The position numbers and the translations under genes are program-made. This document shows, piece after piece, positions 1 to 8,900 of a stretch of DNA of 42,479 nucleotides (within the stretch, counting starts at the first letter, position 1; the number at the start of each line of letters is the position of its first letter). This DNA is from Sulfidibacterium sp964598065. GTDB lineage: Bacteria > Bacteroidota > Bacteroidia > Bacteroidales > F082. The DNA lies in NCBI GenBank assembly GCA_964598065.1, contig CAZRAW010000005.1, forward strand, positions 1 to 42,479. Direction: 5' to 3'. The notes beneath the pieces were generated by a model. The model did not search any database. It had not been told where the DNA came from and was given only the letters and a program-made list of their open reading frames with translations.

Positions 1-62
1 ACGGGTTTGCGCAACTTTATTAAAAGAATAGAAGTTTAAGAAAAAATCAGACAATCAAATTG

Positions 63-1469
63 CTAAAATAAAAACCATAGTTGCAGGTAAATAGAATTGT
101 TATCTGAAGCTTTTCTTCCGGAGCCGTCATAATTATTTGTAGCTCCATTAAATTTATTATAGGCGGTGTAAATCAGGGATATTTTAGTGTTTTCCCACGG
201 CAAATAATCAATCTGGGTCATTAGACCGCTGCTATTCGGAAGTCCTGTTCTGCTTCCGGATACAGAAGCCGGAGCATACATAATATTGTCTGAACTACCG
301 CTATAGTTAAAATATCCGAGAGTAAACATATAACCTTTCTTAAGGTAGATACTGACGTCCGTTTTAAAGGAATTAACCTTATCATTCAAAAACTGAGCGT
401 TACCGGCTGCGTAACTGGCGTTAAATTGCTGCTTCTCCGTAACATAGCTACTGTGTAAGGTAAATTGGCCCTTTGCAAAAGGATACTCGTACTGAAGGTC
501 AAATCCGAAATCAGTATAATTATCCGTTGCTCCGGAAACACCGGAGGGATACAACTTGGTTGCTAATCCGAAAGTACCCACTTCGAGGTAACTTTTTGTC
601 CATTGGTGCTGTATAGCAATGCGCCAATACGGACTTAATCCTTTAATCGTCATTACAGATCCATTGTCAGGAGGAAAAATCGTTCCAAAGGGGGCCGTCC
701 GATACAAGCTAAAGCCGAGATAGAGCGTGTTGCCAAATAGCGCATTGGCGCCAGCGCCCAATGTGCCCATAAGGCCTCCTTCAACCATTGTACCTGCCGA
801 TGGAGCCGGTGCTATGCCCGAAGCCGAATAAGGATAGCTCCATGGTGAGGCGGTATTCCATACATCCCCCATCATGGGACCATTGTCTATGGTTAAACCA
901 TACAAAAGTGGCATTTTCCCTATCTTGGTAGTATTGGCATAACGAATATCAAGCATATCAATTCCAAAAGCTCCAGCATCGTCATCTAGGGAAACTTGTA
1001 GAAATGATCCAAAATGAGGAGCGATAATACCTCCATAATAAAAACTAAATGATTGTGGAAATTCAATATTATTATTCTGCGTTCCGGGTATGCTTTTTGC
1101 CAGATGAGTAAACCCGGTGTTAAATCCCACAGATAGCTGGGGGATATGAAGCAGCTTTAATACGTCTCTGCTGCTTTTACCGTTTGATGAAGATTCTTTT
1201 TGGACAATGGTCTTTATGTTTGTCAAGGTATAACCGTTCAACTTAAATTGTCTGCCAAAAGAAGTGAGCTCCGGGAATACCGTATGGCAAACAGAACACG
1301 ATAAACCCGTTTGTCGTGCAAAACTCGGGATAGCCATGGCTGTTCCCGACCCGAAACCGAATACCAGGAAAAGAAAGGCGACGAACCCACCCACAAGTGA
1401 AAGTCCGCTTTTCTTAAGAAAAGATACTTTTTTGGCTTTCTTTTCTTCACATAATAATTTTCTTTTCAT
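63..1469 (-). CDS. Cyc2-like fused monoheme cytochrome c / outer-membrane beta-barrel protein
   Basis: The 468-residue protein has a basic N-terminus, a hydrophobic stretch at about 22-40 and a likely signal cleavage after AMA46. It then reads IPSFARQTGLSCSVCH, with one c-type heme site CxxCH at residues 58-62. A Pro-rich linker and a long, aromatic-rich region of alternating hydrophobic residues follow, ending in Phe, as outer-membrane barrels do. Cyc2, the outer-membrane iron oxidase, has this architecture and length and a similar FARQTG-x2-CxxCH heme segment followed by PxLS. By analogy the protein would pass electrons across the outer membrane. Cyc2 relatives also occur in organisms not known to oxidise iron, so the substrate is inferred only. 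No other cytochrome gene lies beside it. The gene stands alone, facing out of the window, behind a CRP/FNR-type palindrome and a TAAGTTTG box. The architecture is clear; the functional assignment is moderate. Confidence 0.75.
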   Translation of the reverse strand: MKRKLLCEEKKAKKVSFLKKSGLSLVGGFVAFLFLVFGFGSGTAMAIPSFARQTGLSCSVCHTVFPELTSFGRQFKLNGYTLTNIKTIVQKESSSNGKSSRDVLKLLHIPQLSVGFNTGFTHLAKSIPGTQNNNIEFPQSFSFYYGGIIAPHFGSFLQVSLDDDAGAFGIDMLDIRYANTTKIGKMPLLYGLTIDNGPMMGDVWNTASPWSYPYSASGIAPAPSAGTMVEGGLMGTLGAGANALFGNTLYLGFSLYRTAPFGTIFPPDNGSVMTIKGLSPYWRIAIQHQWTKSYLEVGTFGLATKLYPSGVSGATDNYTDFGFDLQYEYPFAKGQFTLHSSYVTEKQQFNASYAAGNAQFLNDKVNSFKTDVSIYLKKGYMFTLGYFNYSGSSDNIMYAPASVSGSRTGLPNSSGLMTQIDYLPWENTKISLIYTAYNKFNGATNNYDGSGRKASDNNSIYLQLWFLF

Positions 1470-1579
1470 AACTTTGAGAATTTATTAATAATTAATTACG
1501 ATGATTATTTTTACAATTAACTTTCCACATGCCGGCTGTTACAACCGTTTAATAACTTTTTAATAAAAAAATAAGATGA

Positions 1580-1587
1580 CAAACTTA
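1580..1587 (-). promoter_or_regulatory. Bacteroidota -7 promoter box (TAAGTTTG) of the Cyc2-like gene
   Basis: Read on the minus strand this is TAAGTTTG, an exact match to TAnnTTTG. It would give a transcript start near 1574 and a leader of about 105 nt. No TTG -33 element is present at the usual 17-23 nt spacing. That position is taken by the adjoining palindrome, which fits an activator-dependent promoter. Confidence 0.5.
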
Positions 1588-1600
1588 TCCTCATCCGGGC

Positions 1601-1632
1601 ATTCCTTATGTGACAGATGTCACATAAGGAAT
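1601..1632. promoter_or_regulatory. Perfect 32-bp palindrome containing a CRP/FNR-type operator
   Basis: Two exact 15-base arms (ATTCCTTATGTGACA and its reverse complement) flank a 2-base centre. The core at 1609-1624 reads TGTGACAGATGTCACA, an exact TGTGA-N6-TCACA site as bound by the CRP/FNR superfamily. The centre at 1616.5 lies about 42 bases upstream of the start predicted from the TAAGTTTG box. That is close to the -41.5 spacing of class II activation for the Cyc2-like gene. There is no T-run, so a terminator is unlikely. It could also serve the divergent lipoprotein gene, but that gene starts 358 bases away. Confidence 0.7.
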
Positions 1633-1990
1633 TTACTGTCGCAGATTGTTCCGGACAAAATCCTGTTTTATAGGTTAATATACCTTAATACAGATTGTTT
1701 TTAAATTAATAATTCAGATGTGATGCAAACACTTATCTTATACTTTACATTAACGGTGTTTGAAGTTAAATATGTATTTTGAGACGAAGTATGTTGATAT
1801 TCACGGCAATGCTTAGCCTTTATTTTGAGCTATAGTTGTGAAATAAAAACAAATTGAAGCCCGATGATACCAATGTGTTTTTCGTAAAGTTTAACTTTAA
1901 ACAATTTCATTTAATAAACAGGAAATTCTGCGAAAAATAGCAGTTTCCCATTTTGGTTTTTTAGTTATCATTGCAGTTCAATCGGAGACA

Positions 1991-2458
1991 ATGAAGCGTT
2001 TAATGCTATTTGCGGCTATTTTAGGAGGTGTTGTTTTGAGTTCGTGTAACAAAGCCAACATTAATCCCAACGACCCGCGGGCGATTATCCAAATTGATAT
2101 CGACCCCAACTCCACCTTTTATCAGGGATTAAATACTGTGGGAGGTTGGATTTATGTTGCCACTGGCGACCGGGGCGTTTATATCGGGCCGGGTTCGAGA
2201 GGCGTAATTATTTATCGCGAAAGCCAAAGCACATTCAAAGCTTACGACCGCCTGCCCCCCAACGATCCCGACAAATGTTGTAACGGCAACAAGTGTACAC
2301 AGCTTATTGTGGGAAAATATTATCCTTTTGTGAAAGACGAGTGCACCGGAAATACCTATCAGTTATTGGATGGTTCGCTGATTCAGGGAAACGGACGCTA
2401 TCCTTTAATTGAATATCACGCGGTTTATGATGGGAATCTGTTGCATGTTTTTAATTGA
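1991..2458 (+). CDS. Lipoprotein with a ligand-less Rieske-like domain
   Basis: The 155-residue protein starts with a lipoprotein signal ending VVLSSC, with the lipidated Cys at residue 19 and Asn after it, so outer-membrane sorting is plausible. The C-terminal half (about 72-155) follows the Rieske layout: a RGVIIYR strand, an AYDRLPP segment where the first CxH ligand pair normally sits, then DECTGNTYQLLDGSLIQG matching the usual CxCHGSxFxxxxGxxxxG loop, and a final YPL-x-Y strand. Read this way, all four 2Fe-2S ligand positions are substituted (Leu88, Pro90, Asp116, Thr119), so a cluster is unlikely. Small Rieske-like lipoproteins of this kind are frequent in Bacteroidota and most have no known role. 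Cysteines at 96, 97, 102 and 118 could form disulfides. Divergent from the cytochrome gene; any functional link is speculation. Confidence 0.65.
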   Translation: MKRLMLFAAILGGVVLSSCNKANINPNDPRAIIQIDIDPNSTFYQGLNTVGGWIYVATGDRGVYIGPGSRGVIIYRESQSTFKAYDRLPPNDPDKCCNGNKCTQLIVGKYYPFVKDECTGNTYQLLDGSLIQGNGRYPLIEYHAVYDGNLLHVFN

Positions 2459-2521
2459 TGATCCGGAGAAAAGTCATGAATTCCGGTCGTTATTTTTATC
2501 CGGCAACAAAGTTTTTCGAAA

Positions 2522-5266
2522 TTATCCGCATTTGGAATAGCCGCAGGCGTTGCAGGTTAGGCAGCCATCCTGATAAATCAGCGCTTCTTCGCCACATTCG
2601 GGACAGACTTTTTTGTCCACCACTTTTTCACCATCCTGCAGGTAACGCTTCAGCGCTCTCACCACCCCGTTTTTCCAGGTGTTAATATTGTCTTCTTCCA
2701 CATTGAGGTTTCCCACAAGGGTAACAACGTAAGCCAATGGCATACCATGACGGAGAAGGCCGGAAATAAGCCGGGCATAATTCCAGTAAGTTTTATCAAA
2801 TGAGCGCGACAGCCCTTCTATGGTAATTTTGTACCCCTGTTTATCTTCAAACTGGAAATCGTAACGTGAATGTTCGCCCTTTTTCTTATTCTTGATAACC
2901 CATCCTTTTTCTATTGCCGGCGGCAAATAGAAGTCATCCGCTTTTCCGGTAAAAATTTCATATGGCCGACCATCGAGTTTTCCCACTACGGCAATCCATT
3001 TTTCATAATTATTCTGAAAGCGAAGGATGTTGGCTTCCAAAACTTTGGGTCTATGCGGCGCACTGGTTTCTTTAAATGCATTTTCTTCTTTCTTATCATT
3101 ACTCACCAGCACCCCTGCACGGGAACCTTCACGATAAATAGTCATTCCCTTACATCCGCTCTCCCATGCGGTCATGTATATGTCGCTGACCATCTCTTCC
3201 GATACATTTTCGGGAATGTTTACCGTGACACTAATGGAATGGTCCACCCATTTTTGGATTCTCCCCTGCATTTTTACTTTGCTTACCCAATTTATATCGG
3301 CTGAGGTAGCTTTATAATAAGGTGATTTTTTAATGATTTCCTGCAACTGTTCATCCGGAAGGTTCTTCACCTCGTCCACATTATAATCATTTAACTTTAG
3401 CCACACTTCAAACTTGGGATGAAACACATTGTACTCTTCCCATGTATCGCCAATCTCATCCACAAAATTAATCGTAACGTTTTTATCGCTGGGATTCACT
3501 TTGCGGCGCCGTTTATAAGAGACCATAAAAACAGGCTCGATGCCGGAAGTGGTTTGTGTGCAAATACTTACACTTCCGGTTGGAGCAATGGTAAGCATGG
3601 AAATATTACGCCGTCCAACGCGTTTCATTTTCTCATACAGGTTAGGTGCATTTTTTTTAATGCGGTTTATGAAGGGGTTATTCTGTTCGCGTTCTGCTTC
3701 ATAAATCGGAAAGCTGCCCCGCTCTTCTGCCAGATCAACGGAGCTGCTGTAAACCTCAAGTGCCAAAAGGCGATGAACTTCTACAGAAAAATTAATAGCT
3801 TCGTCGGAACCGTACCGTAAGCCCAAAGCAGCAAGCATATCTCCTTCTGCGGTAATCCCAATTCCCGTACGGCGACCCATTAACGATTTTTCACGAATTT
3901 TTTCCCAAAGCCGTCGTTCGGTATATTTTATCTCCGCCGACTCGGGATCGGTATCAATTTTGGTGAGAATAGTATCCACTTTTTCCAGCTCAAGGTCCAC
4001 AATGTCATCCATCATGCGGTGGGCAATGTGCACGTGTTTGCTAAACAAATCGCCGTTGAAATAAGCCTTATTAGTAAATGGATTCTCTACATAACTGTAC
4101 AGATTTATAGCCAGCAAACGGCAAGAGTCATAAGGACAAAGCGGAATTTCGCCACAGGGATTGGTGGAAACTGTCCTGAAACCTTTGTCGGCATAACAAT
4201 CTGGAATAGATTCCCGGATGACCGTATCCCAAAACAGGATTCCCGGCTCAGCAGAGGTCCATGCATTGTGAACAATTTTTTTCCACAGATTGCGTGCGTT
4301 AATCTTCTTTTTATATTTGGGCTCTTTGGCAGCTATGGGGTATTGCTGTACGTATGGAGTATCATCTTTTACCGCCTGCATAAACTCATCATCTAATTTT
4401 ACGGAAATATTGGCACCGGTTACCTTTCCCTGTTCTAATTTAGCATCGATAAATTTCTCTGCATCGGGATGTTTAATATCAATACTTAACATGAGTGCAC
4501 CGCGACGGCCATCTTGTGCCACTTCGCGGGTTGAATTGGAGTAGCGTTCCATAAAAGGAACGACACCTGTTGAGGTAAGTGCCGTATTTTTTACCGGACT
4601 TCCTTTGGGCCTGATATGCGTCAGGTCGTGGCCCACACCACCGCGACGTTTCATCAGTTGTACCTGTTCCTCGTCAATTTTCATAATACCGCCATAAGAA
4701 TCGGAATTCCCATCATTGCCAATAACAAAGCAGTTAGACAAAGAAGATATCTGATATGGGTTTCCGATACCGGCCATGGGGCTCCCTGCCGGAATTATAT
4801 ATTTAAACTTACGGAGTACTTCGTAAATGTCATTTTCAGACAATGGGTTTGGGTACTTTTGCTCGATGCGGGCAATCTCGCGGGCAATCCGCCGGTGCAT
4901 CTGATCAGGTGTTTTCTCAAAAATATTTCCCTGACTGTTTTTCAGCGCATATTTATTGGCCCATACTCCGGCTGCGAGACTATCTCCCTCAAAATATTCC
5001 GTAGCAGCTTCCACCACTTCATCATACGAATAAGGTTTTTCCTGACTTTCCACAGGCTCTTGTGTCAGAGCCTCTGCAGAATAGGAATTTTTCAAATTTA
5101 ATTTAGCCACAGTCATATTCATCTTTCCTTCAGTAGCCATTTCATTCTTTTTCCTCTCTTCAAGCACCTTTTCATAAAACCCTTTTTGCTGCTCGGTTTT
5201 CTCCGTTTTTAATGATGGATTATGATCGGTTTCACTATCAAACCTAAAGAGTAAATCGTTTTCCAT
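2522..5266 (-). CDS. nrdJ: Adenosylcobalamin-dependent (class II) ribonucleoside-diphosphate/triphosphate reductase
   Basis: This protein reduces ribonucleotides to deoxyribonucleotides using a thiyl radical made with adenosylcobalamin, so it needs neither oxygen nor a glycyl radical. The 914-residue sequence has the finger-loop motif NPCGE, with Cys371 the likely thiyl radical site and Glu373 close by. Cys179 (in SNCFVIG) and Cys382 (in DSCRL, 11 residues after Cys371, as in class II enzymes) form the reducible pair. The last 27 residues form a CxxC...CxxCGxxKCG tail, the usual zinc-binding and reductant-relay end. The first 75 or so residues before YSYDEVVEAA are not conserved, so translation might begin at an internal Met (for example residue 49). 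It is monocistronic and converges on the lipoprotein gene. The cobalamin adenosyltransferase at 41 kb can supply its cofactor. Confidence 0.96.
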   Translation of the reverse strand: MENDLLFRFDSETDHNPSLKTEKTEQQKGFYEKVLEERKKNEMATEGKMNMTVAKLNLKNSYSAEALTQEPVESQEKPYSYDEVVEAATEYFEGDSLAAGVWANKYALKNSQGNIFEKTPDQMHRRIAREIARIEQKYPNPLSENDIYEVLRKFKYIIPAGSPMAGIGNPYQISSLSNCFVIGNDGNSDSYGGIMKIDEEQVQLMKRRGGVGHDLTHIRPKGSPVKNTALTSTGVVPFMERYSNSTREVAQDGRRGALMLSIDIKHPDAEKFIDAKLEQGKVTGANISVKLDDEFMQAVKDDTPYVQQYPIAAKEPKYKKKINARNLWKKIVHNAWTSAEPGILFWDTVIRESIPDCYADKGFRTVSTNPCGEIPLCPYDSCRLLAINLYSYVENPFTNKAYFNGDLFSKHVHIAHRMMDDIVDLELEKVDTILTKIDTDPESAEIKYTERRLWEKIREKSLMGRRTGIGITAEGDMLAALGLRYGSDEAINFSVEVHRLLALEVYSSSVDLAEERGSFPIYEAEREQNNPFINRIKKNAPNLYEKMKRVGRRNISMLTIAPTGSVSICTQTTSGIEPVFMVSYKRRRKVNPSDKNVTINFVDEIGDTWEEYNVFHPKFEVWLKLNDYNVDEVKNLPDEQLQEIIKKSPYYKATSADINWVSKVKMQGRIQKWVDHSISVTVNIPENVSEEMVSDIYMTAWESGCKGMTIYREGSRAGVLVSNDKKEENAFKETSAPHRPKVLEANILRFQNNYEKWIAVVGKLDGRPYEIFTGKADDFYLPPAIEKGWVIKNKKKGEHSRYDFQFEDKQGYKITIEGLSRSFDKTYWNYARLISGLLRHGMPLAYVVTLVGNLNVEEDNINTWKNGVVRALKRYLQDGEKVVDKKVCPECGEEALIYQDGCLTCNACGYSKCG

Positions 5267-5349
5267 AATTGTAACAATACTTATATTAAATACATGATAA
5301 CTAACTAAATTTTAATGCCTAATCCAAAAGGAGGCTATTCCTGATAACT

Positions 5350-5375
5350 TGTGCAATGTACAATACAAATGCACA
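5350..5375. promoter_or_regulatory. Dyad TGTGCA-N14-TGCACA upstream of nrdJ
   Basis: A 6-base inverted repeat with a 14-base AT-rich centre lies 84-109 bases upstream of the nrdJ start. It does not match the NrdR box (ACACwATATATwGTGT) or a B12 box well. It might be an operator, or chance; six-base dyads are common. Confidence 0.25.
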
Positions 5376-5519
5376 TGTTCCGTCAGAAATTTATTAACAT
5401 GGCGTCGTGGATAAAAAATAAAAACCAGAGGCTTAATTGCTTAGATAAAGATAACCTGGTGAATAATAAAAAAAATAATTTTTGGCACAATTTTAAGTGT
5501 ATAAAAATTTATAATCTGT

Positions 5520-5786
5520 CTATTTTGACAAAAACAGCTTGAGTGCAATAAGGACAAGGATAACAGCCAACCCCTTGCGTAAAATAATCATAGGAATATG
5601 TAAAGTAAGTTTTGAGCCGAAATAACCGCCAATGAGAAAGGCCGCAGCGATAATAAGTGCATATTTCCAATTTAGTGCCCCGGCTTTGTAATAATTGTAT
5701 GCAGCGAGTAAGCCAGTCCAAATTAACCATTTGCTGGCGGAACCCGAACGCAGATGTCCTGTAACCGACAGCATTAAAGATGCCAA
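5520..5786 (-). pseudogene. Remnant of a TauE/SafE family permease (C-terminal end only)
   Basis: The open stretch encodes about 88 residues. From residue 25 it reads GLLAAYNYYKAGALNWKYAL and continues with GGYFGSKL and a final hydrophobic helix, which is the C-terminal end of TauE/SafE (sulfite exporter-like) permeases of roughly 250 residues. The four or five N-terminal helices are missing. Just before the conserved part the frame is disturbed: the RTSA of a neighbouring frame near 5752 and the in-frame GLLAA look like pieces of one GTSx...PPxGLLAA segment split by a frameshift. It lies between nrdJ and a BNR-protein gene with no visible promoter. I read it as a decayed gene; translation as a short two-helix peptide cannot be excluded. 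It is not a copy of the intact permease at 21.6 kb. Confidence 0.7.
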
Positions 5787-5832
5787 ACAAACCTGGGCGA
5801 AGACACAACCGTGAGATTTTTGTAAAATAAAT

Positions 5833-5883
5833 TGGAGTGCCGGAGTTTTGGGGTCGTGAATTACACATTACTCCAACACTCCA
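5833..5883. repeat. Imperfect inverted repeat behind the BNR-protein gene
   Basis: TGGAGTGCCGGAG at 5833-5845 and CTCCAACACTCCA at 5871-5883 are inverted copies with 2 mismatches in 13, around a 25-base loop. It sits 27 bases beyond the stop of the large BNR gene and could end its transcript, though the T-run on that strand is weak. On the plus strand it is followed by five Ts. Confidence 0.45.
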
Positions 5884-5909
5884 TTTTTAAGTTTTGAACT
5901 TGAGTCTTT

Positions 5910-8900
5910 TCACTTCTTCCCCTCTTTATTAAAGGGCGAAAGTTTCATGCTCTTCGCTGTTTTTCTATAAGTTGTCCACTGGTTTTTGAAAAAATTATCG
6001 ATACGCTGCAATGTATTATCAATGGTATTTTTCGATTGTTTTAGCACCAGCTTTTCCGTCGCGTTGAGCGGCTCTCTCTCGAAGACAATACCGTAGATTC
6101 CACGTAATTTGTTCGTTACCAGTTTAGGATTATTGTAGATTCCCTGAATATTTTTCGGTGGGAAAATAGCCGCATTTATGGCTTTGAGCGAATCTTTCAC
6201 TACCTTGCTTATCTTTTCGAAAGTATTGTAGTTTTTGCCTTTCTTTTGTGGCAATAGTTTTGCAACCTCCAGCATGGTTTTCTTACTTTCCTTTAACCGG
6301 TCAATAGCTTCGGCAAGTGATTGCATCTTTTTCAGCACCGGCTGCACCAAAGCATAATTGGCTTTCATGGCTTCTGTGGAAAAATTCTGCCGCGGGTCGG
6401 ATTTTACCGTCAGCATAGTAGAATCGGAATGTCCCTGATAAGAAAACACCAATTTGTAAATTCCCGGAATAACATAGCCGCCGCCACCTATTTCGGCGGC
6501 GTGTTTTCCTGGTTTCGGACTTCCGGGGAAGCGGTAGCCTTTTCGGTCGAGACGCCAGTAGATCCGGTTAATTCCCGTTTGGGGAACAGTGGAAAGTGTT
6601 CGTACGACATTTCCATTTTCATCTATCACCTTGATGGTTACTTTTTTTGTCAGAGATGTTTTTTGTCCCGGATGTTTACCGCCCGGATGCTTCATTTGTC
6701 CGGCATGCTTGTTGCCGACAGCAGCCGGTTTTTTCACGCCTTCTTTTACCGAAAAGGTCAGCATAGCGCCGAAGGGCTTGTTTTGACCATGAAAATAGCT
6801 GGCGCCGCCAACAAAAACACCAGGTTCTCCTTTGATACTCACTTCATAAGCTACCGGTGGGGTAAAAACATGAATGGGTTCATTGAGTAATGCGATTCCT
6901 TTGGCTGCAATTTCGCGCAACGGACGGATGTCATCCAAAATGTAAATGGCACGTCCGAAAGTTCCAATAACCAAATCTGCTTCGCGCGGTTGAATCACCA
7001 TGTCGCGGGTAGGAACGCCGGCAGGATAATGTTTAGTCCAGTGGGTCCAGCTTTTCCCGCTATTAATACTAACGTAAAGACCGTTGCTTGTGCCGAGAAA
7101 CATAAGTTTCGGTTCTACCGGGTCCTGGACAAACGACAGGCAATAACCAAAAATATTATCGTTTTTTGCTAAATTTTCCCAGCTTTTCCCGTAATTGGTA
7201 GTGTGATACAGATATGGGGAATAGTCTTGCTGCCGGTAATTGTTCATCACTACAAAAGCTCCACCGGCATTATACGTCGAAGGGTCAACCTGTGCTGTCC
7301 AGCTTCCTTTGGGGAGGCCTTTCATTTTTTTCACCAGATTTTCCCAATGCTTACCACCATCTTTTGTTAATTGGACGTTTCCATCATCGGTACCCACCCA
7401 GATAACGCCTTTTTTTACCGGGCTGGGGCCAATAGCCGTGATGGTGGTGTAATTTTCGGCGCCGGTTGCATCGTAAGTCAAACCGCCGCTTTGGTCCTGT
7501 TTTTGTTCAGCCGTGTCGTTAGTGGTCAGATCGGGCGAAATAATTGTCCAACTGTTACCGTGGTCAGTACTTTTGTGTAAAAACTGGCTTCCCATATAAA
7601 GGCCATCTTTATTAAAAGGGTCGGCAGAAATAGCAGCATTCCAATTAAACCGTAAATGTATTCCTTGTGGATCCACCGGACGAATATCCTTGGTAAAACC
7701 GGTTTTTATATCCACACGTCCTACGTGGCCTTTCTGCCACATGGCATAACAGTAATTGTTATTAGACGGGTCGGGAATCACACCAAAACCATCTCCGCCC
7801 ATCAGATGTTGCCAGTAAGCGTTGATGATGCCGCCTCGTGCCCATACGTATCCCGGTCCGCGCCAGGAGCCGTTGTCCTGCATGCCGCCATACACATGAT
7901 AAGGCAGATCGTTGTCCACACTTACATGATAAAACTGTCCCACCGGCAAATTTTGTACGTAACGCCATGTTTTTCCCTGGTCATAAGTGATGGCCAGTCC
8001 GCCGTCATTCCCATCTATCATAAATTTCGGATTTGTCGGACTAATCCACCATGAGTGATGGTCGGGATGAATATTGCTTCCGATAAGCGGCTGGAAAGTT
8101 TTGCCACCGTCGATGCTTTTGTTTACGCGGGTGAAAAGCGTATAGACGTAATTTTCATTTTTCGGGTCCACATAAATGTTTGAAAAATAGAAAGGCCGGT
8201 CGCCGATATTTTTGGTGGTACGAAGTTCCCAGGTTTTTCCACCATCATCGGAACGGTAAAAACCGTTCTTTTTTGATTCAATCAGAGCGTATACTACCTG
8301 AGGATTGCTGGCAGCAATGGCAACTCCGATACGTCCCAGCTCACCTTTAGGTAACCCGTCTTTGGCGGTTATTTTCGTAAAATGGTTACCGCCGTCATAA
8401 GTAACGTACAATCCTGATCCGGGGCCTCCCGACTTGAAAAACCACGGCCAGCGACGATATTGCCACATGGCTACAAATAATTTTTTCGGGTTCGACGGGT
8501 CCATAACCATATCGGCCACGCCGGTAAGGTCGTTTACGTAAAGAATTTTCTTCCACGTTTTTCCGCCATCTTCGGTGCGATACAATCCTCTGTTGGGACT
8601 GGGCCCCCACGGGGTGCCGATGGCGCCCACATAAACCACATTGCTATTGTCAGGACTGACAATGATACGGTAGATGTTACGGGTCTTTTCCAACCCCATG
8701 AGTTGCCACGTGTTTCCATCATCCAGCGAACGGTAAAGTCCGTAGCCGGAAGAGACGCTGTTGCGAGGGTCGCCTTCACCCGTCCCAACCCAGATAATAT
8801 CGGGATTATGCTGGTCAATAGCGATGGAACCGATGGACATAACTCTTTGTTTGTCAAAAACAGGTTTCCAGGAGATTCCCCTGTCAGTGGAACGCCACAA

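Larger units (their letters stand above)
1470..1990. other. Divergent intergenic region, 521 bp
   Basis: This AT-rich region lies between the outward-facing Cyc2-like gene and the lipoprotein gene. It holds the TAAGTTTG box and the 32-bp palindrome described separately. Close to the lipoprotein gene, at about 1921-1949, an imperfect hairpin (GGAAA-tt-CTGC pairing with GCAG-TTTCC) is followed by a T-rich tract, and could be a leader hairpin. A 14-base dyad, GTTTAA-ct-TTAAAC, lies near 1890. No coding stretch is convincing. Confidence 0.6.

Noticed and set aside
1601..1632. The palindrome as a transcription terminator
   Set aside because: No T-run on either side and no gene ends next to it; the exact TGTGA-N6-TCACA core fits an operator.
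5351..5542. 63-codon open frame on the plus strand upstream of nrdJ
   Set aside because: AT-rich, Asn/Lys-dominated translation that overlaps the permease remnant and has no conserved features.
5509..5868. 119-codon frame across the permease remnant
   Set aside because: The translation is Cys/Tyr-rich and unlike any membrane protein; only the neighbouring frame shows the TauE/SafE end. Its RTSA segment is used as evidence for a frameshift only.
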